This document shows positions 32,415 to 41,949 of a DNA stretch of 64,000 nucleotides, piece by piece. Positions within the stretch are counted from its first letter, which is position 1, and each line of letters starts with the position of its first letter. The translations under genes and the position numbers were made by a program. Origin of the DNA: Thermoleptolyngbya sichuanensis A183 (GTDB lineage: Bacteria; Cyanobacteriota; Cyanobacteriia; Elainellales; Elainellaceae); NCBI RefSeq assembly GCF_013177315.1, contig NZ_CP053661.1, forward strand, positions 5,022,001 to 5,086,000, read 5' to 3'. Under the pieces are notes generated by a model. It was not told where the DNA came from. It saw nothing but the letters and a program-made list of their open reading frames with translations, and ran no database searches.

Positions 32415-32543
32415 AGGGCAAAAACTGCTTCGTTTTTAAGTTTATTAAGCGGTTCCACCTTTGATTCAGGCTGTGCATTCCCAAATCCACCTTCTATTCT
32501 AGATATAGAAGGCATTCCACGGATGGATATTCCTAATTTGAGT

Positions 32544-32631
32544 AGGACTTACGCAGTTGGACAGTTTCTCGCGGGCTGCGCCCGCAAGAAATTGTCCAAA
32601 AACCGAGCTTATCGAAAGTGCATAAGTTCTG
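32544..32631. mobile_element. 88-bp MITE-like element, copy 2 (opposite orientation)
   Basis: Same element as at 10845-10933 but inverted. Ends are GGACTTACGCA and TGCATAAGTTCT. It lies between the Lrp-type regulator and the small gene at 32658, ending 14 bases before that gene's GGAGG ribosome binding site, so it may contribute to the upstream leader. Confidence 0.7.
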
Positions 32632-32657
32632 TTGAGTTCAGTTTGGAGGTTGAATTT

Positions 32658-33047
32658 ATGAAATCGATCAATCTCTTTACGCCGATTGCTCATGGCTTTG
32701 AGGTTCTGTTCCGTGGGAAAACTCAGTCCGTGTCATCGCAACGCACGACGCAGCCATCCGATGACCTCGCTACTCAACTCACGTTGAGTCTGAAGCAGCT
32801 TGAACAGTTCAAAGCAGCCGCGACGACTCAGTTTACTCCCACGGCGGATTCCGCTCAGCGCCAGCGCAATGCATGGCAGGGATTTGTTCGTTGGTTGACC
32901 CAAGCGCCAGAACTGCGCGTCTGGCAGACCCGACATGCCAGCGGGCAGGTGGACTGGCACGCCTATGACCCAGAGCGCGATCGCCACTTTTCGACCGATT
33001 CTGAAGACGAAATGCGGCGCTGGATCGAGGCACGCTACGCAGGATAA
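32658..33047 (+). CDS. Conserved small protein, function unknown
   Basis: A 129-residue, probably soluble protein. The ATG at 32658 is chosen because GGAGG lies eight bases upstream (32645-32649); the frame extends further upstream only through the MITE-like element. It opens with KSINLFTPIAHG and ends with a segment rich in aromatic and charged residues (WQGFVRWL, VWQTRHASGQVDWHAYD, MRRWIEARY). The composition suggests a compact alpha/beta protein. I think it is conserved in cyanobacteria, but I cannot name a family. It is convergent with thiL, 20 bases away. Confidence 0.65.
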   Translation: MKSINLFTPIAHGFEVLFRGKTQSVSSQRTTQPSDDLATQLTLSLKQLEQFKAAATTQFTPTADSAQRQRNAWQGFVRWLTQAPELRVWQTRHASGQVDWHAYDPERDRHFSTDSEDEMRRWIEARYAG

Positions 33048-33066
33048 AGAGAGCAGGGGCTGACCC

Positions 33067-34137
33067 CTAATCTCCAAAATGCTGAAACCCCTGGTCGAGA
33101 CGGAGAGACTCATCGGGGGTTTCGCCCGTTTCGTCTCGCAAGATCACATCGTGGCCGGCAACAATGTCGCCGACAATGGCGGAACCCGGCAACTGAGCCT
33201 GGAGCGCTTGGGCGATCGCCCCCGGCAGGCACATCACCAGTTCAAAGTCTTCGCCGCCATACAGCGCCCAGGCGATCGCCTGCGGTTCTCCCACCCAGTC
33301 CACCAGCCCCACGGGGAGCGGAATCTGGCGGCGATGCAGCACCGCGCCCACGCCGCTGGCCCGGCAGATTTGCAGCACCGCGTCGGCGAGTCCATCGCTG
33401 CTGTCCATTGCAGTGAGCGGGGCAGTTGGGGGGTTGAAGCGCCCTTTCCCGTCAGTCTCCCCCTCTCCTGCGGCCCCGCAGGCCCGCAACAGCGGCATCA
33501 CATCCAGCCGGGGCAAAGGACGCTGATGGGCGCGGATCAGGGCAGCGCGATCGCCCTCGGTGAGGCCCTCGCCTTGCTCAGGATGAATCAACAACTCCAG
33601 ACCAGCGCGAGAGGCTCCGTGGGGGCCCGTGACCCAAATTACGTCGCCCGGTCGGGCCGTAGCGCGACGCAGGACATGGCCTGGGTCTACTTCGCCAAAG
33701 GCGGCGATCGCCACGGTAAACACGGGCGATCGGCAGAGATCCCCGCCGACAATCGGCGTGTTGAATTGGCTCAGACAGTCGGTCATGCCTTGATAAAGCT
33801 GCTCGATCCAGTCCACAGGCAGATCACCGGGCAGCCCCAGCCCCACGGTAATGCCCAACGGCGCAGCGCCCATCGCCGCCAGATCCGACAGGTTCGCCGC
33901 TACGGCCCGCCAGCCCGCATCCGCAGGCGACGTGGTGATCACGCCCGGCGAGGCCAGCCCGACGCTGAAGTGAACGCCATCCACTAGCAAATCTTCGGTG
34001 ACGACGAGCGATCGCCCCGGCGAAACCGTCAGCAGGGCCGCGTCGTCGCCAACCATCCCCGCCGGGCAAAAGGTCTGAATGCGACGGAGCAGGCCCTGTT
34101 CGCCGAGGTGTTTGACTTGCAAGGATTCAGATACCAT
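33067..34137 (-). CDS. thiL: Thiamine-monophosphate kinase
   Basis: A 356-residue PurM/ThiL-type enzyme that converts thiamine monophosphate to thiamine diphosphate with ATP, the last step of thiamine cofactor synthesis. The diagnostic pieces are GDDAALL near residue 28, [13 protein letters not shown] and [12 protein letters not shown] in the N-terminal half, GGDL, and SSDGLADAV with [11 protein letters not shown] in the second half. An insert of about 20 residues ([17 protein letters not shown]) is encoded ahead of the SSDGL motif. The start at 34137 is 27 bases from the divergent obg start, so both promoters must be compact or overlap the genes. Confidence 0.93.
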   Translation of the reverse strand: MVSESLQVKHLGEQGLLRRIQTFCPAGMVGDDAALLTVSPGRSLVVTEDLLVDGVHFSVGLASPGVITTSPADAGWRAVAANLSDLAAMGAAPLGITVGLGLPGDLPVDWIEQLYQGMTDCLSQFNTPIVGGDLCRSPVFTVAIAAFGEVDPGHVLRRATARPGDVIWVTGPHGASRAGLELLIHPEQGEGLTEGDRAALIRAHQRPLPRLDVMPLLRACGAAGEGETDGKGRFNPPTAPLTAMDSSDGLADAVLQICRASGVGAVLHRRQIPLPVGLVDWVGEPQAIAWALYGGEDFELVMCLPGAIAQALQAQLPGSAIVGDIVAGHDVILRDETGETPDESLRLDQGFQHFGD

Positions 34138-34164
34138 CAGAAAAGCGGATTGGCAAGAGTGGGA

Positions 34165-35175
34165 ATGCAATTTATCGATCAGGCGGAAGTCGAAGTTGAG
34201 GCCGGAAAAGGCGGCGATGGGCTGGTGGCCTTTCACCGGGAGAAATACGTGCCTGCGGGCGGGCCGTCGGGCGGCAACGGCGGGCACGGCGGCTCGGTGA
34301 TTTTAGAAGCAGCGACGGATTTGCAGACGCTGCTCGACTTTCGCTATGCCCGCAAGTTTAAGGCAGAAGACGGGCAGCGCGGCGGCCCGAAGAATATGAC
34401 CGGGGCTTCGGGGAGCGATCGCCTGATTCGCGTCCCCTGCGGCACGATGGTTTACGATGCCGAAACCGGCGAACAGCTCGGCGATTTGGTGCAGCCCGGC
34501 CAGCGGCTTGTTGTCGCCAAGGGTGGCAAGGGCGGGCTGGGCAACAAGCATTTTCTCAATAACTTTAACCGCGCCCCAGAGAAGGCCCTGCCAGGGCTTC
34601 CGGGTGAACAGCGCCTCATTCGTCTGGAGCTAAAGCTGCTGGCAGAGGTGGGCATTATTGGTCTGCCCAATGCGGGCAAGTCTACGCTGATTTCGGCGCT
34701 GTCGGCGGCGCGACCCAAAATTGCCGACTATCCCTTCACAACGCTGGTGCCCAACCTGGGGGTCGTCCGCAAGCCCACGGGCGACGGCACAGTGTTTGCC
34801 GACATTCCAGGGCTGATCGAGGGAGCACACCTGGGCACAGGACTGGGGCACGACTTTTTGCGACACATCGAGCGGACGCGCGTGCTGCTGCACCTAATTG
34901 ACGCGACACAAGACGACCCGATCGCCGCTTACCAGGTGATTCAGGACGAACTGGAAGCCTATGGCCGCGGCCTGCCCAATCGCCCGCAAATTTTGGCACT
35001 GAATAAGGTCGATGCGCTGGGGGGTGAGCGGAAACGGGCGGAGGCGATCGCCGCTGAACTGCACCGCCTCAGCGGTCTACCCGTGTTCCAGATTTCTGCG
35101 GTGGCCCGAGTGGGTCTGGAGGCGCTGCTTCAGGAAGTCTGGCGCGTGCTAGATAGCGTAGAGGTGGAAGTTTAA
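34165..35175 (+). CDS. obg: Obg/CgtA GTPase
   Basis: A 336-residue ribosome-associated GTPase. The Gly-rich Obg fold covers 1-157 ([16 protein letters not shown], then [12 protein letters not shown]); the G domain begins with GLPNAGKST (166-174), followed by [16 protein letters not shown] and NKVD. It lacks the extra C-terminal OCT domain of some Gram-positive forms, as is usual for cyanobacteria. The protein acts in 50S subunit maturation and stress signalling and is normally essential. The ATG at 34165 is chosen over an upstream GTG (34108) because the Obg fold begins there and the longer frame would run into thiL. Confidence 0.95.
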   Translation: MQFIDQAEVEVEAGKGGDGLVAFHREKYVPAGGPSGGNGGHGGSVILEAATDLQTLLDFRYARKFKAEDGQRGGPKNMTGASGSDRLIRVPCGTMVYDAETGEQLGDLVQPGQRLVVAKGGKGGLGNKHFLNNFNRAPEKALPGLPGEQRLIRLELKLLAEVGIIGLPNAGKSTLISALSAARPKIADYPFTTLVPNLGVVRKPTGDGTVFADIPGLIEGAHLGTGLGHDFLRHIERTRVLLHLIDATQDDPIAAYQVIQDELEAYGRGLPNRPQILALNKVDALGGERKRAEAIAAELHRLSGLPVFQISAVARVGLEALLQEVWRVLDSVEVEV

Positions 35176-35195
35176 CCTGGCTCTCAGCCGACCCA

Positions 35196-36074
35196 TCACG
35201 CCTTCTTTCGCACGGCGACCTGGTGTGACTGGTGCAATAGCTCAAGCTGACTCTTGAAGGTGGCGAGAAAGGCATCGATCGCCTCTTTGGTGCCGTAGCC
35301 CGTTAGCCCAAAGTCGTAGTCGTCGAAGATGAGGATGCCGCCGGGTTTGAGGACGAGCCAGCTTAGCAGGCCGTCGGTCATCACGTCGGGCGCGTGGTGA
35401 GAGCCATCGACATAGATAAAGTCGAAAGAATCCAGGGGGAGCGATCGCACGACATCCTTGGATACCCCGACTCGCTTGGTCACTTTCTCGGCAGCCCCAG
35501 TGCGGGCAATGTTCGCATCAAACCGGGCTTCGATGCCCTCGGTGTCGTGATCCAGCGACAGATTTTCGGAACTGCCCGCAAAGGTATCGACGCAGGTCAG
35601 CCGCGCCGTGGGATGGGTCAGCACATTTTCCAGCAGCCAACAGGCCGATCGCCCCTCCCAACTGCCAATCTCCAGCGCATTTAGGTTTTCCCGCCCCGCC
35701 AATGCCTGAAGCTGTTCCTGCCAGAGCCAGACGTTGCGGCTAAACCAGTCCTGAGTAAACTCATAGCCCTTGGCTTGAACGTCATCCTGGTATGCAATCC
35801 GCTGCAATTCGGCGCGGGCTGGGGCCAGGTCAGGACAGAGTTCGAGCGCCTGCTGAAAGTAGCCAATGGCGCGATCGCGCTCCCCCATATTCAGATACGA
35901 CACGCCGATGTTGTAGAGCAGCCGCGCCTTCTGAAACGCGCTCAGGTCTGGCGCAGCGTCGAGCGCCTGCTGAAAATAGGACAGCGATTGGGCAAAGTCG
36001 CCCTGGCGATAGAGCGTGTTGCCCAGGTCTACGTAGGCTTTGATCAGGCGTTCGGTGGGGCTGAGTGGCTGCAT
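35196..36074 (-). CDS. TPR - class I SAM methyltransferase fusion
   Basis: A 292-residue two-part protein. Two to three TPR motifs (about 1-95; GNTLYRQGDFAQSLSYFQQA, YFQQALELCPDLAPA) are followed by a Methyltransf_24-like Rossmann domain with EIGSWEGRSACWLLEN, CVDTF, FDFIYVDGSHH and FDDYDFG. Such methyltransferases often modify sugars, macrolides or glycan ends; the TPR part suggests docking on a partner protein. The substrate is unknown. The gene is convergent with obg, 20 bases away. The upstream gap (36075-36420) has no other gene. Confidence 0.82.
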   Translation of the reverse strand: MQPLSPTERLIKAYVDLGNTLYRQGDFAQSLSYFQQALDAAPDLSAFQKARLLYNIGVSYLNMGERDRAIGYFQQALELCPDLAPARAELQRIAYQDDVQAKGYEFTQDWFSRNVWLWQEQLQALAGRENLNALEIGSWEGRSACWLLENVLTHPTARLTCVDTFAGSSENLSLDHDTEGIEARFDANIARTGAAEKVTKRVGVSKDVVRSLPLDSFDFIYVDGSHHAPDVMTDGLLSWLVLKPGGILIFDDYDFGLTGYGTKEAIDAFLATFKSQLELLHQSHQVAVRKKA

Positions 36075-36420
36075 AGTGAGCTAGAGCGTTGAATTGAGAG
36101 CGTCTTTAAGCGTCTATCTTTAAGCGTCTTATTTGAGCGTATAGGGTTGAGGTCGGCGTGGCGCGTGAGGCTTTGTAAGGGTTTTGTAATTTCGGCATCC
36201 GCAAAGCTCTTATTTTACTGGGAAGACTCCTTGCATTTCTCACCATTTCCATCCCCTCCGTCGAGGTCGTAGCGGGGTGAAAGTTTGGAGAACGCTGGGT
36301 CTGCCCATGCGATTTCGGTTCGCTGGCTTGAAAGGAAGCGGGCGATCGCGTCACAATAGAATTAGTTAAATTACTTAACACTTTTAATTTCCCTTATTCA
36401 TCTGCCTTTTGCGCTCCGAC
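36075..36420. other. Intergenic region between divergent genes
   Basis: No convincing gene. There are three short copies of AGCGTCTTTAAGCGTCT-type sequence (36098-36140). An AT-rich stretch with TTAGTTAAATTACTTAACAC (36363-36382) is the likely promoter area of the hydroxylase gene. Confidence 0.4.
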
Positions 36421-37749
36421 ATGGTTTTAGATTCGCGTTCTTTGGTTGACCACGCTGGCTCGGTTTTAGAAATTTCAAATCAGCAGAGCGTTTCCCAACC
36501 CTCTCCGGTAGACAGTTTTACCCATCGGCTGGATTATGACGTGGCGATCGCCGGAGGGGGCATCGTCGGGCTAACTCTGGCCTGCGCGTTGAAACATTCC
36601 GGGCTGCGGGTGGCGGTGATTGAGGCGAAGCCCATCGAGGCGGGCTTTTCCTGGCGGCGAGCCTACGCGCTAACCCTGATGACGGGGCGCATTCTTGCAG
36701 GGCTGGGGCTATGGGACAAAATTCTGCCGCAAATTGCCACCTTTCGCCAGATCCGGCTGGCAGACGAAGACTCGCCCGCCGTGGTGACGCTCCAGCCCCA
36801 AGACCTAGGCACAGCGGAACTAGGCTATGTGGGCGAACATCACGTCTTGCTGCGATCGCTCTACGAAGCCCTAGACAACACGCCCAACCTCACTTGGCAC
36901 TGCCCCGCAACGCTGGTGGCGGTGGACTATAAATCCGATCACGTCACTCTGCATTTGGAGCAGGAGAGCGAACGGCGGCAATTCACCACGCAACTGCTAG
37001 TGGCGGCGGACGGAGCGCGATCGCCCCTGCGAGAATCGGCGGGCATCGGCACCCACGGCTGGCAATACTGGCAGTCCTGTGTGACGGCGGTGATTCGCCC
37101 CGAAAAAGACCACGGCAACGTAGCCCGCGAACACTTCTGGACGAGTGGTCCCTTTGCCACGCTGCCGCTGCCCGACAACCGCTGCCAGATCGTGCTGACG
37201 GCTCCCCATGAAGAAGCCAGGGCGCTGCTAGAGACAGAAGAATCGGCATTTCTGGTAGAGCTAGAGCGACGCTATGGCGGGCAGTTGGGGCGGCTGGAAC
37301 TGGTGGGCGATCGCGCGTTGTTCCCGGTGCGGCTGATGCAGAGCGATCGCTACGTGCAGCCCCGGCTGGCGCTGGTGGGCGACGCGGCACACTGTTGCCA
37401 TCCCGTCGGCGGTCAGGGGCTGAATCTGGGCATTCGGGATGCAGCGGCGCTGGCAGAGGTGCTAACCCAGGCACACGCCACAGGCAAAGACTTGGGCACC
37501 TTGCCCGTGCTGAAGCGCTACGAGCGCTGGCGAAAGCTAGAGAACTTAACAATTCTGGGCTTTACCGACCTGCTGGATCGCACCTTCTCCAACCGCTGGC
37601 GTCCGCTGGTGATGGCGCGACGGCTGGCGCTGCGGCTGATGGCCGGGCTGTGGCCGCTGCGGTTTCTGGCACTGCGGCTGATGACGGGGCTGGGCGGGCG
37701 ATCGCCCCAACTCGCCCAACACCCTGGAAAACCCCAACTAGAGCGTTAG
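36421..37749 (+). CDS. FAD-dependent hydroxylase, UbiH/Coq6-like
   Basis: A 442-residue flavoprotein monooxygenase. The ATG at 36421 is preferred over a TTG four codons earlier. A dinucleotide-binding motif, AIAGGGIVGL, is at 43-52, the DG motif appears in LLVAADGARSPLR, and the GD motif is ALVGDAAHCCHPVGGQGLNLG. The length and motifs fit the UbiH/UbiF/Coq6 group, which hydroxylates quinone rings. In cyanobacteria the natural substrate is uncertain (plastoquinone, another quinone or a tocopherol precursor), and an O2-dependent ring hydroxylation is the most one can say. An Arg/Leu-rich tail (about 395-430) could be membrane-associated. Confidence 0.88.
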   Translation: MVLDSRSLVDHAGSVLEISNQQSVSQPSPVDSFTHRLDYDVAIAGGGIVGLTLACALKHSGLRVAVIEAKPIEAGFSWRRAYALTLMTGRILAGLGLWDKILPQIATFRQIRLADEDSPAVVTLQPQDLGTAELGYVGEHHVLLRSLYEALDNTPNLTWHCPATLVAVDYKSDHVTLHLEQESERRQFTTQLLVAADGARSPLRESAGIGTHGWQYWQSCVTAVIRPEKDHGNVAREHFWTSGPFATLPLPDNRCQIVLTAPHEEARALLETEESAFLVELERRYGGQLGRLELVGDRALFPVRLMQSDRYVQPRLALVGDAAHCCHPVGGQGLNLGIRDAAALAEVLTQAHATGKDLGTLPVLKRYERWRKLENLTILGFTDLLDRTFSNRWRPLVMARRLALRLMAGLWPLRFLALRLMTGLGGRSPQLAQHPGKPQLER

Positions 37750-37824
37750 TGAGGCCTGTAGTACCGGGCTTTCAGAGAAAAGACGCTACACTAAACTGCA
37801 TTTGTCGGTTCATGTGTTTGCGCT

Positions 37825-39447
37825 ATGGAATCCCTAATTGAACCTGTCTCGATTGAAGAAAACTTAAAGCAGTTTTTGCTGGTGATCTCGGCGGCGCTGA
37901 TTATCGCCGTACTGCCGCAGAGTATCCCCTGGATGCGGAAGCTGCCCTACACCGTGCTGCTGGTGATCGCGGGCATGGGGCTAGCGCTGCTGGATATTCA
38001 TTTCTTTTCGCCATCGCCAGAGCTAATTCTGTGGATCTTCCTGCCGCCGCTGCTGTTTGAGGCAGCGTGGAACATTCGATGGCGCGAACTCCGCCGCAAC
38101 CTGGTTCCCATCGCGCTCTATGCCACGCTGGGCGTAGTGGTGACGATCCTGGGCATTGCGTTTGCGCTGGCGCAGTGGGCCGATTTTCTCTGGCCGGTGG
38201 CACTGCTGACGGGCGCGTGTCTATCGGCGACCGACCCAGTGGCAGTCAGCACGCTGCTACGCGAACTGGGCGCACCCTCGCGGCTCAAGGTGCTGGTAGA
38301 AGGCGAGAGCATGTTCAACGACGGCACGGCCGTGGTCGCCTTTAGCCTGCTGCTGGGGCTGGCGACGGGCACAGAAACCTTCGATCTGCAAAACCTGATT
38401 GTGGAATTTGCCTCGGTCGTAGGCATTGGCGTGGGCGTGGGGCTGCTGGTGGGCTTTGGCATTTCGCTAATCACCAAACAATTTGACCTGCCGCTAGTAG
38501 AGCAGTCCTTGACGCTGGTGGGAGCCTACGCCGCCTATCTGATTGGCGAAAACCTGGGCGGATCGGGCGTGATCGGCACCGTCACCGTCGGGCTGATCAT
38601 GGGCAACTTTGGGTCGCGGGTGGGCATGAACCCCCGGACGCGGGTGGTGGTCAGCGAGTTTTGGGAATTTATCGCCTTTTTCTTTAATTCCATCCTGTTT
38701 TTCCTGATTGGCGACCAATTGCTGATCGACTCGGTGTGGTCGGGCTTGGCGGGCATTGCCGTGGCGATCGCCGCTGTTTTGGTGACTCGCGTCGTGGCGA
38801 TCGCCCTGCTCACGGCCATCAGCAACCGCATCACCACTGTCGATATCGGCTGGAACCTCCAGACCATGCTGTGCTGGAGCGGGCTGCGGGGTGGCGTTGC
38901 GCTGGCGCTGGCCCTCAGCGTGCCCGAAACCGTGCCCCAGCGAGATGCCCTAATCGCGGTGGTGTTTGGCACGGTGTTTTTCACCATCCTGGTGCAGGGC
39001 ATCACGGTCAAGCCGCTGTTGCAGGCGCTCGACCTGATCCAGGCAAACCCAATCCAGCAGCAGTATCTAGAACTCATCTCGCGGGAAACCGCTCTGCAAA
39101 AAGTGCTGGACTATATGCAGCAGCCAGGCACTCGCGCAGGCATCGACCCCGCTGCGTTTCGCGCCGAACAGTCCACCATCGAAGCAGAATTGCACAAGTT
39201 GCAGCAGCAGAGCCAGTCCCTTTGTCAGCAAAACCCATCCCTGGCTGAGTTGGGCATCGAAACCCTGCGGAAAGAACTGCTGGCTGTAGAGTCCAACGCC
39301 TACTACGAGCTGGTGCAACTGGGCCGGCTGAGCCAAGAGCCGCCCGCGCTGCTGGAATCAATCATTAACGACGAGGAAAATCCTCACACTCCAGAACCAG
39401 CCGCCAAGCCAGAAATCGCCCCCATCGCCGCCACCAAAGAAAGCTAA
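37825..39447 (+). CDS. CPA1-family Na+/H+ antiporter (NhaP/NHE type)
   Basis: A 540-residue protein with about twelve membrane helices and a cytoplasmic tail. The hallmark ion-binding segments are SATDPVAVS and GESMFNDGTAVV, with the Asn-Asp pair of electroneutral CPA1 exchangers; the end of the membrane part contains WSGLRGGVALALALS. The tail (about 420-540) is helical, rich in Gln and Glu, and ends in Pro/Ala. It exchanges Na+ (or Li+/K+) for H+ at the plasma or thylakoid membrane for pH and salt homeostasis. It lies 75 bases after the hydroxylase gene and could share its transcript. Confidence 0.92.
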   Translation: MESLIEPVSIEENLKQFLLVISAALIIAVLPQSIPWMRKLPYTVLLVIAGMGLALLDIHFFSPSPELILWIFLPPLLFEAAWNIRWRELRRNLVPIALYATLGVVVTILGIAFALAQWADFLWPVALLTGACLSATDPVAVSTLLRELGAPSRLKVLVEGESMFNDGTAVVAFSLLLGLATGTETFDLQNLIVEFASVVGIGVGVGLLVGFGISLITKQFDLPLVEQSLTLVGAYAAYLIGENLGGSGVIGTVTVGLIMGNFGSRVGMNPRTRVVVSEFWEFIAFFFNSILFFLIGDQLLIDSVWSGLAGIAVAIAAVLVTRVVAIALLTAISNRITTVDIGWNLQTMLCWSGLRGGVALALALSVPETVPQRDALIAVVFGTVFFTILVQGITVKPLLQALDLIQANPIQQQYLELISRETALQKVLDYMQQPGTRAGIDPAAFRAEQSTIEAELHKLQQQSQSLCQQNPSLAELGIETLRKELLAVESNAYYELVQLGRLSQEPPALLESIINDEENPHTPEPAAKPEIAPIAATKES

Positions 39448-39458
39448 CCCCTGAACCC

Positions 39459-39992
39459 TCAACCCCAGGGACCCGGTGGCTGCTCCGGCAGCTCTTCGGA
39501 ATGTACCTGCTGGTCATACAGTTTGAACCCGCGAGACTGGTAGTTTTTCAGCGCGTAGGGGCCATCCAGGCTGCATGTATGCACCCACACCCGCTTTGCC
39601 CCCATGTTCCAGGCTTGCTGCGTGCCCACGGTCAGCAAGTGTCCACCCAGCCCTTGCCCCATGAACTGCCCCAATAGCCCAAAGTAGGCAATTTCCACAT
39701 TCTCATCGGGCTGCGCCTCCAGTTCTACATAGCCTGCTGGCGTACCCGACACATAGGCTACCCAGGTTTGCACCTGCGGGCGATCGAGATAGCGCAACCA
39801 CTGCTCATAGCTCCAAGACAACCGCTGGAGCCAATACCAGTCGCCCCCGACTGCCGTATAGAGAAAGCGGCTAAACTCTGGCGACGGAACCTCGGCCTGC
39901 ATGACCACTAGATCGGCACGGCTGGATAGGGTGGGGCGCAGCCACTCTGGGCTGAGCATTTCCAGATACCAGGTGGTGACGGGGGTGAGCAT
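39459..39992 (-). CDS. GNAT-family N-acetyltransferase
   Basis: A 177-residue GNAT protein. Motif A, for acetyl-CoA binding, is GQFMGQGLGGHLL (108-120), preceded by the VEIAYFGLL strand and followed by VWVHTCSLDGPYALKNYQSRGF, the usual YxxxGF ending of motif B. An N-terminal substrate-binding part contains WLQRLSWSYEQW. Substrate not predictable. It is convergent with the antiporter gene and lies downstream of the sugar kinase gene on the same strand (93 bases apart). Confidence 0.88.
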   Translation of the reverse strand: MLTPVTTWYLEMLSPEWLRPTLSSRADLVVMQAEVPSPEFSRFLYTAVGGDWYWLQRLSWSYEQWLRYLDRPQVQTWVAYVSGTPAGYVELEAQPDENVEIAYFGLLGQFMGQGLGGHLLTVGTQQAWNMGAKRVWVHTCSLDGPYALKNYQSRGFKLYDQQVHSEELPEQPPGPWG

Positions 39993-40085
39993 GGGAGAGG
40001 ATTGGGTTGTGGATGGGCAGGGGGAAAAGTAAAGCGGGCAGAGCGTGCGTCCTGAATCCCTGCCTTCTGTCTCCTGACCCTTCTT

Positions 40086-41564
40086 TCAAAGCTGCGATCG
40101 CACTGCCGGATAAAGTTGAGCAAAGCGCTGATGGGCGGTTTCTAGGGCAGGGGAAGGGGAGTTAGGAATGGTGATCTGCGGGGCGGGGGCAATTTGCGTC
40201 GCGCTCCCTCCAGGAATCGCCTGCTTCTCTTTCCAGGGTTCTCCTATTTGTCTATCTTGCCCGATTCCCAGCCGCGCCAGCAGAGCGGCTCCTTTGGCCG
40301 AGGCCGATTGGGTTTCGACGCTGTGTAGCGGACGCTGAAGCACATCGGCCAAAAGTTGTCGCCACTGGGGATGCAGGCTGCCGCCGCCCGCCAGATACAG
40401 GGTATCGGGATTTGCCCCGGTTGCCTGGAGTGCCGCAAAGCCCTGAGCAATAGCAAAGGCAACGCCCTCTAGCGTGGCGCGGGCCAGGTGGGCGCGGGTG
40501 TGGTGCAGCCCCAGCCCAATCCAGGCCCCGGTGGGGGTGGGATCCAGGTGGGGGGTGCGTTCTCCGGTGAGGTAGGGCAAGCACACCAGCCCGTCGCAGC
40601 CCGGTTCCACGGTAAACGCCTGGTCGTAGAGGTCGGCCCAGCTTAGGCCCAGCAGTTGCCGCACCCACTCTAGCGCCAGCCCCGCATTTTGCATGGCGGC
40701 GAGGGTATACCACTGATTCGGGAGGGCCGCATGAAACAGGTGGGTGCAGCCGTGCGGGTCGAGGGTGGGGCGATCGCCCACCAGCGTAATTTGTGCACCC
40801 GTGCCGACAGTGAGCTGGCAATCTCCAGCCGTAGTTAGTCCGCTCCCCAGCAGCGCGGCGGCAGTATCGGCGGCTCCGGCCACTACGGGCAGATCGGCAG
40901 GCAACCCTAGATGCTCGGCGGCGCTGCGGGTCAGGGTTCCGGCGATCGCCCTCGAAGCCACAATTGGCGGCAGCCAGTCGGTTCGCAGGTGCAGGGCCTC
41001 CAGCAGGGCGATCGCCCAGGTTCCCGCTGCCACATCCGCCATCAGCGTACCCGAAGCGTCCGAGGGTTCCGTCGCCGCCTGTCCCGTTAGCCGCAGCCGC
41101 AGCCAGTCTTTGGGTTGCAGCGCCCAACGGGCCATCCGATATACCTCCGGTTCTCCCTGCCGCAGCCACAGCAGGCTCGGCCCCGCCATGCCCACGGTCA
41201 GCGGGTTGGCCAGCGGCCGCAGCGCCTCAGTTCCCAGCGCCCGATAGTGTTCTAGCTCATAGTGCGATCGCCCATCGGCCCAGAGAATCGCCGACCGCAG
41301 CGGGTTTCCCGCCCCATCACACACCACCACGCCATGCATTTGCCCCGACAGCCCGATGGCTTGCACCTGCGCAGCATAGGACTGAACCACCTTCCGAACG
41401 GCGATCGCCCCTGCGTTCCACCAGTCCTGCGGGTCGCTTTCGGCCCAGCCCGGATGGGGCGCATTCACCGGATACGGATGGGAAGCTTCAGCGATGACGG
41501 TTCCATCAGCGCTCATCAGCAGCGCTTTTAGGGAACTGGTGCCGAGGTCAATTCCAAGAAACAT
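40086..41564 (-). CDS. xylB: Xylulokinase-like FGGY sugar kinase
   Basis: A 492-residue FGGY-family kinase. It begins with FLGIDLGTSSLKALL (phosphate 1 motif) and has GLSGQMHGVVV (the xylulokinase-type catalytic loop region), ILWADGR, a GAADTAAALLG segment, YLTGERTPHLDPTPTGAWIGL and a late AGGGSLHPQWRQLLADV (adenosine motif). These fit xylulokinase well, although some cyanobacterial and plant relatives phosphorylate D-ribulose or other ketoses. Xylulose phosphorylation feeds the pentose phosphate pathway. A short unstructured insert near residue 450 is rich in Ile, Pro and Thr. No xylose isomerase is nearby. Confidence 0.85.
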   Translation of the reverse strand: MFLGIDLGTSSLKALLMSADGTVIAEASHPYPVNAPHPGWAESDPQDWWNAGAIAVRKVVQSYAAQVQAIGLSGQMHGVVVCDGAGNPLRSAILWADGRSHYELEHYRALGTEALRPLANPLTVGMAGPSLLWLRQGEPEVYRMARWALQPKDWLRLRLTGQAATEPSDASGTLMADVAAGTWAIALLEALHLRTDWLPPIVASRAIAGTLTRSAAEHLGLPADLPVVAGAADTAAALLGSGLTTAGDCQLTVGTGAQITLVGDRPTLDPHGCTHLFHAALPNQWYTLAAMQNAGLALEWVRQLLGLSWADLYDQAFTVEPGCDGLVCLPYLTGERTPHLDPTPTGAWIGLGLHHTRAHLARATLEGVAFAIAQGFAALQATGANPDTLYLAGGGSLHPQWRQLLADVLQRPLHSVETQSASAKGAALLARLGIGQDRQIGEPWKEKQAIPGGSATQIAPAPQITIPNSPSPALETAHQRFAQLYPAVRSQL

Positions 41565-41949
41565 TGGGAAAAGGAAAAGGGAAAAAGGAAAAAGGAAAAA
41601 TAAACAAGGGGCTAGATAAGCAGGAAATGTGAGGGTGAGTGACTGACTTCAACCGTTTAACCCCACTCCACCCCGCCAATCACCCTGTCTCCTCAGATCT
41701 GCCTCTTAAAGATCTGCCTCTTGAAGAATAGACGTGCCTCTTAGCGGCGGAACTTGCCTTTGGCACAAGCAGTCTGCTAACTCGACCCACTTGCCTGTAG
41801 AATGAATCCAACTTTCGGCGCTGGTGGTGCCAGGGAAAAAATCTCTGACGAGCGGCGTTGCTGCAACCGTCTAAACTTTCCCCCGATGACCCAAACAAGC
41901 CCCAAATCAACGTCCGTTTGGGCCTGTAATTAAGGAGTATTAAGTCGTT
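41565..41949. other. Gap with purine tract and upstream region of tic22
   Basis: A purine-rich heptamer-like tract (41572-41606) follows the xylB start. A direct repeat of GATCTGCCTCTT(A/G)AAGA occurs around 41696-41730. I do not accept a 76-codon minus-strand frame here as a gene. AAGGAG at 41931-41936 is the ribosome binding site for the following gene. Confidence 0.5.

Noticed and set aside
33079-33987. A 302-codon plus-strand open frame
   Set aside because: Fully antisense to thiL, which has all diagnostic motifs.
41680-41910. A 76-codon minus-strand open frame
   Set aside because: Basic, repeat-containing sequence without a ribosome binding site or family pattern, in the upstream region of tic22.
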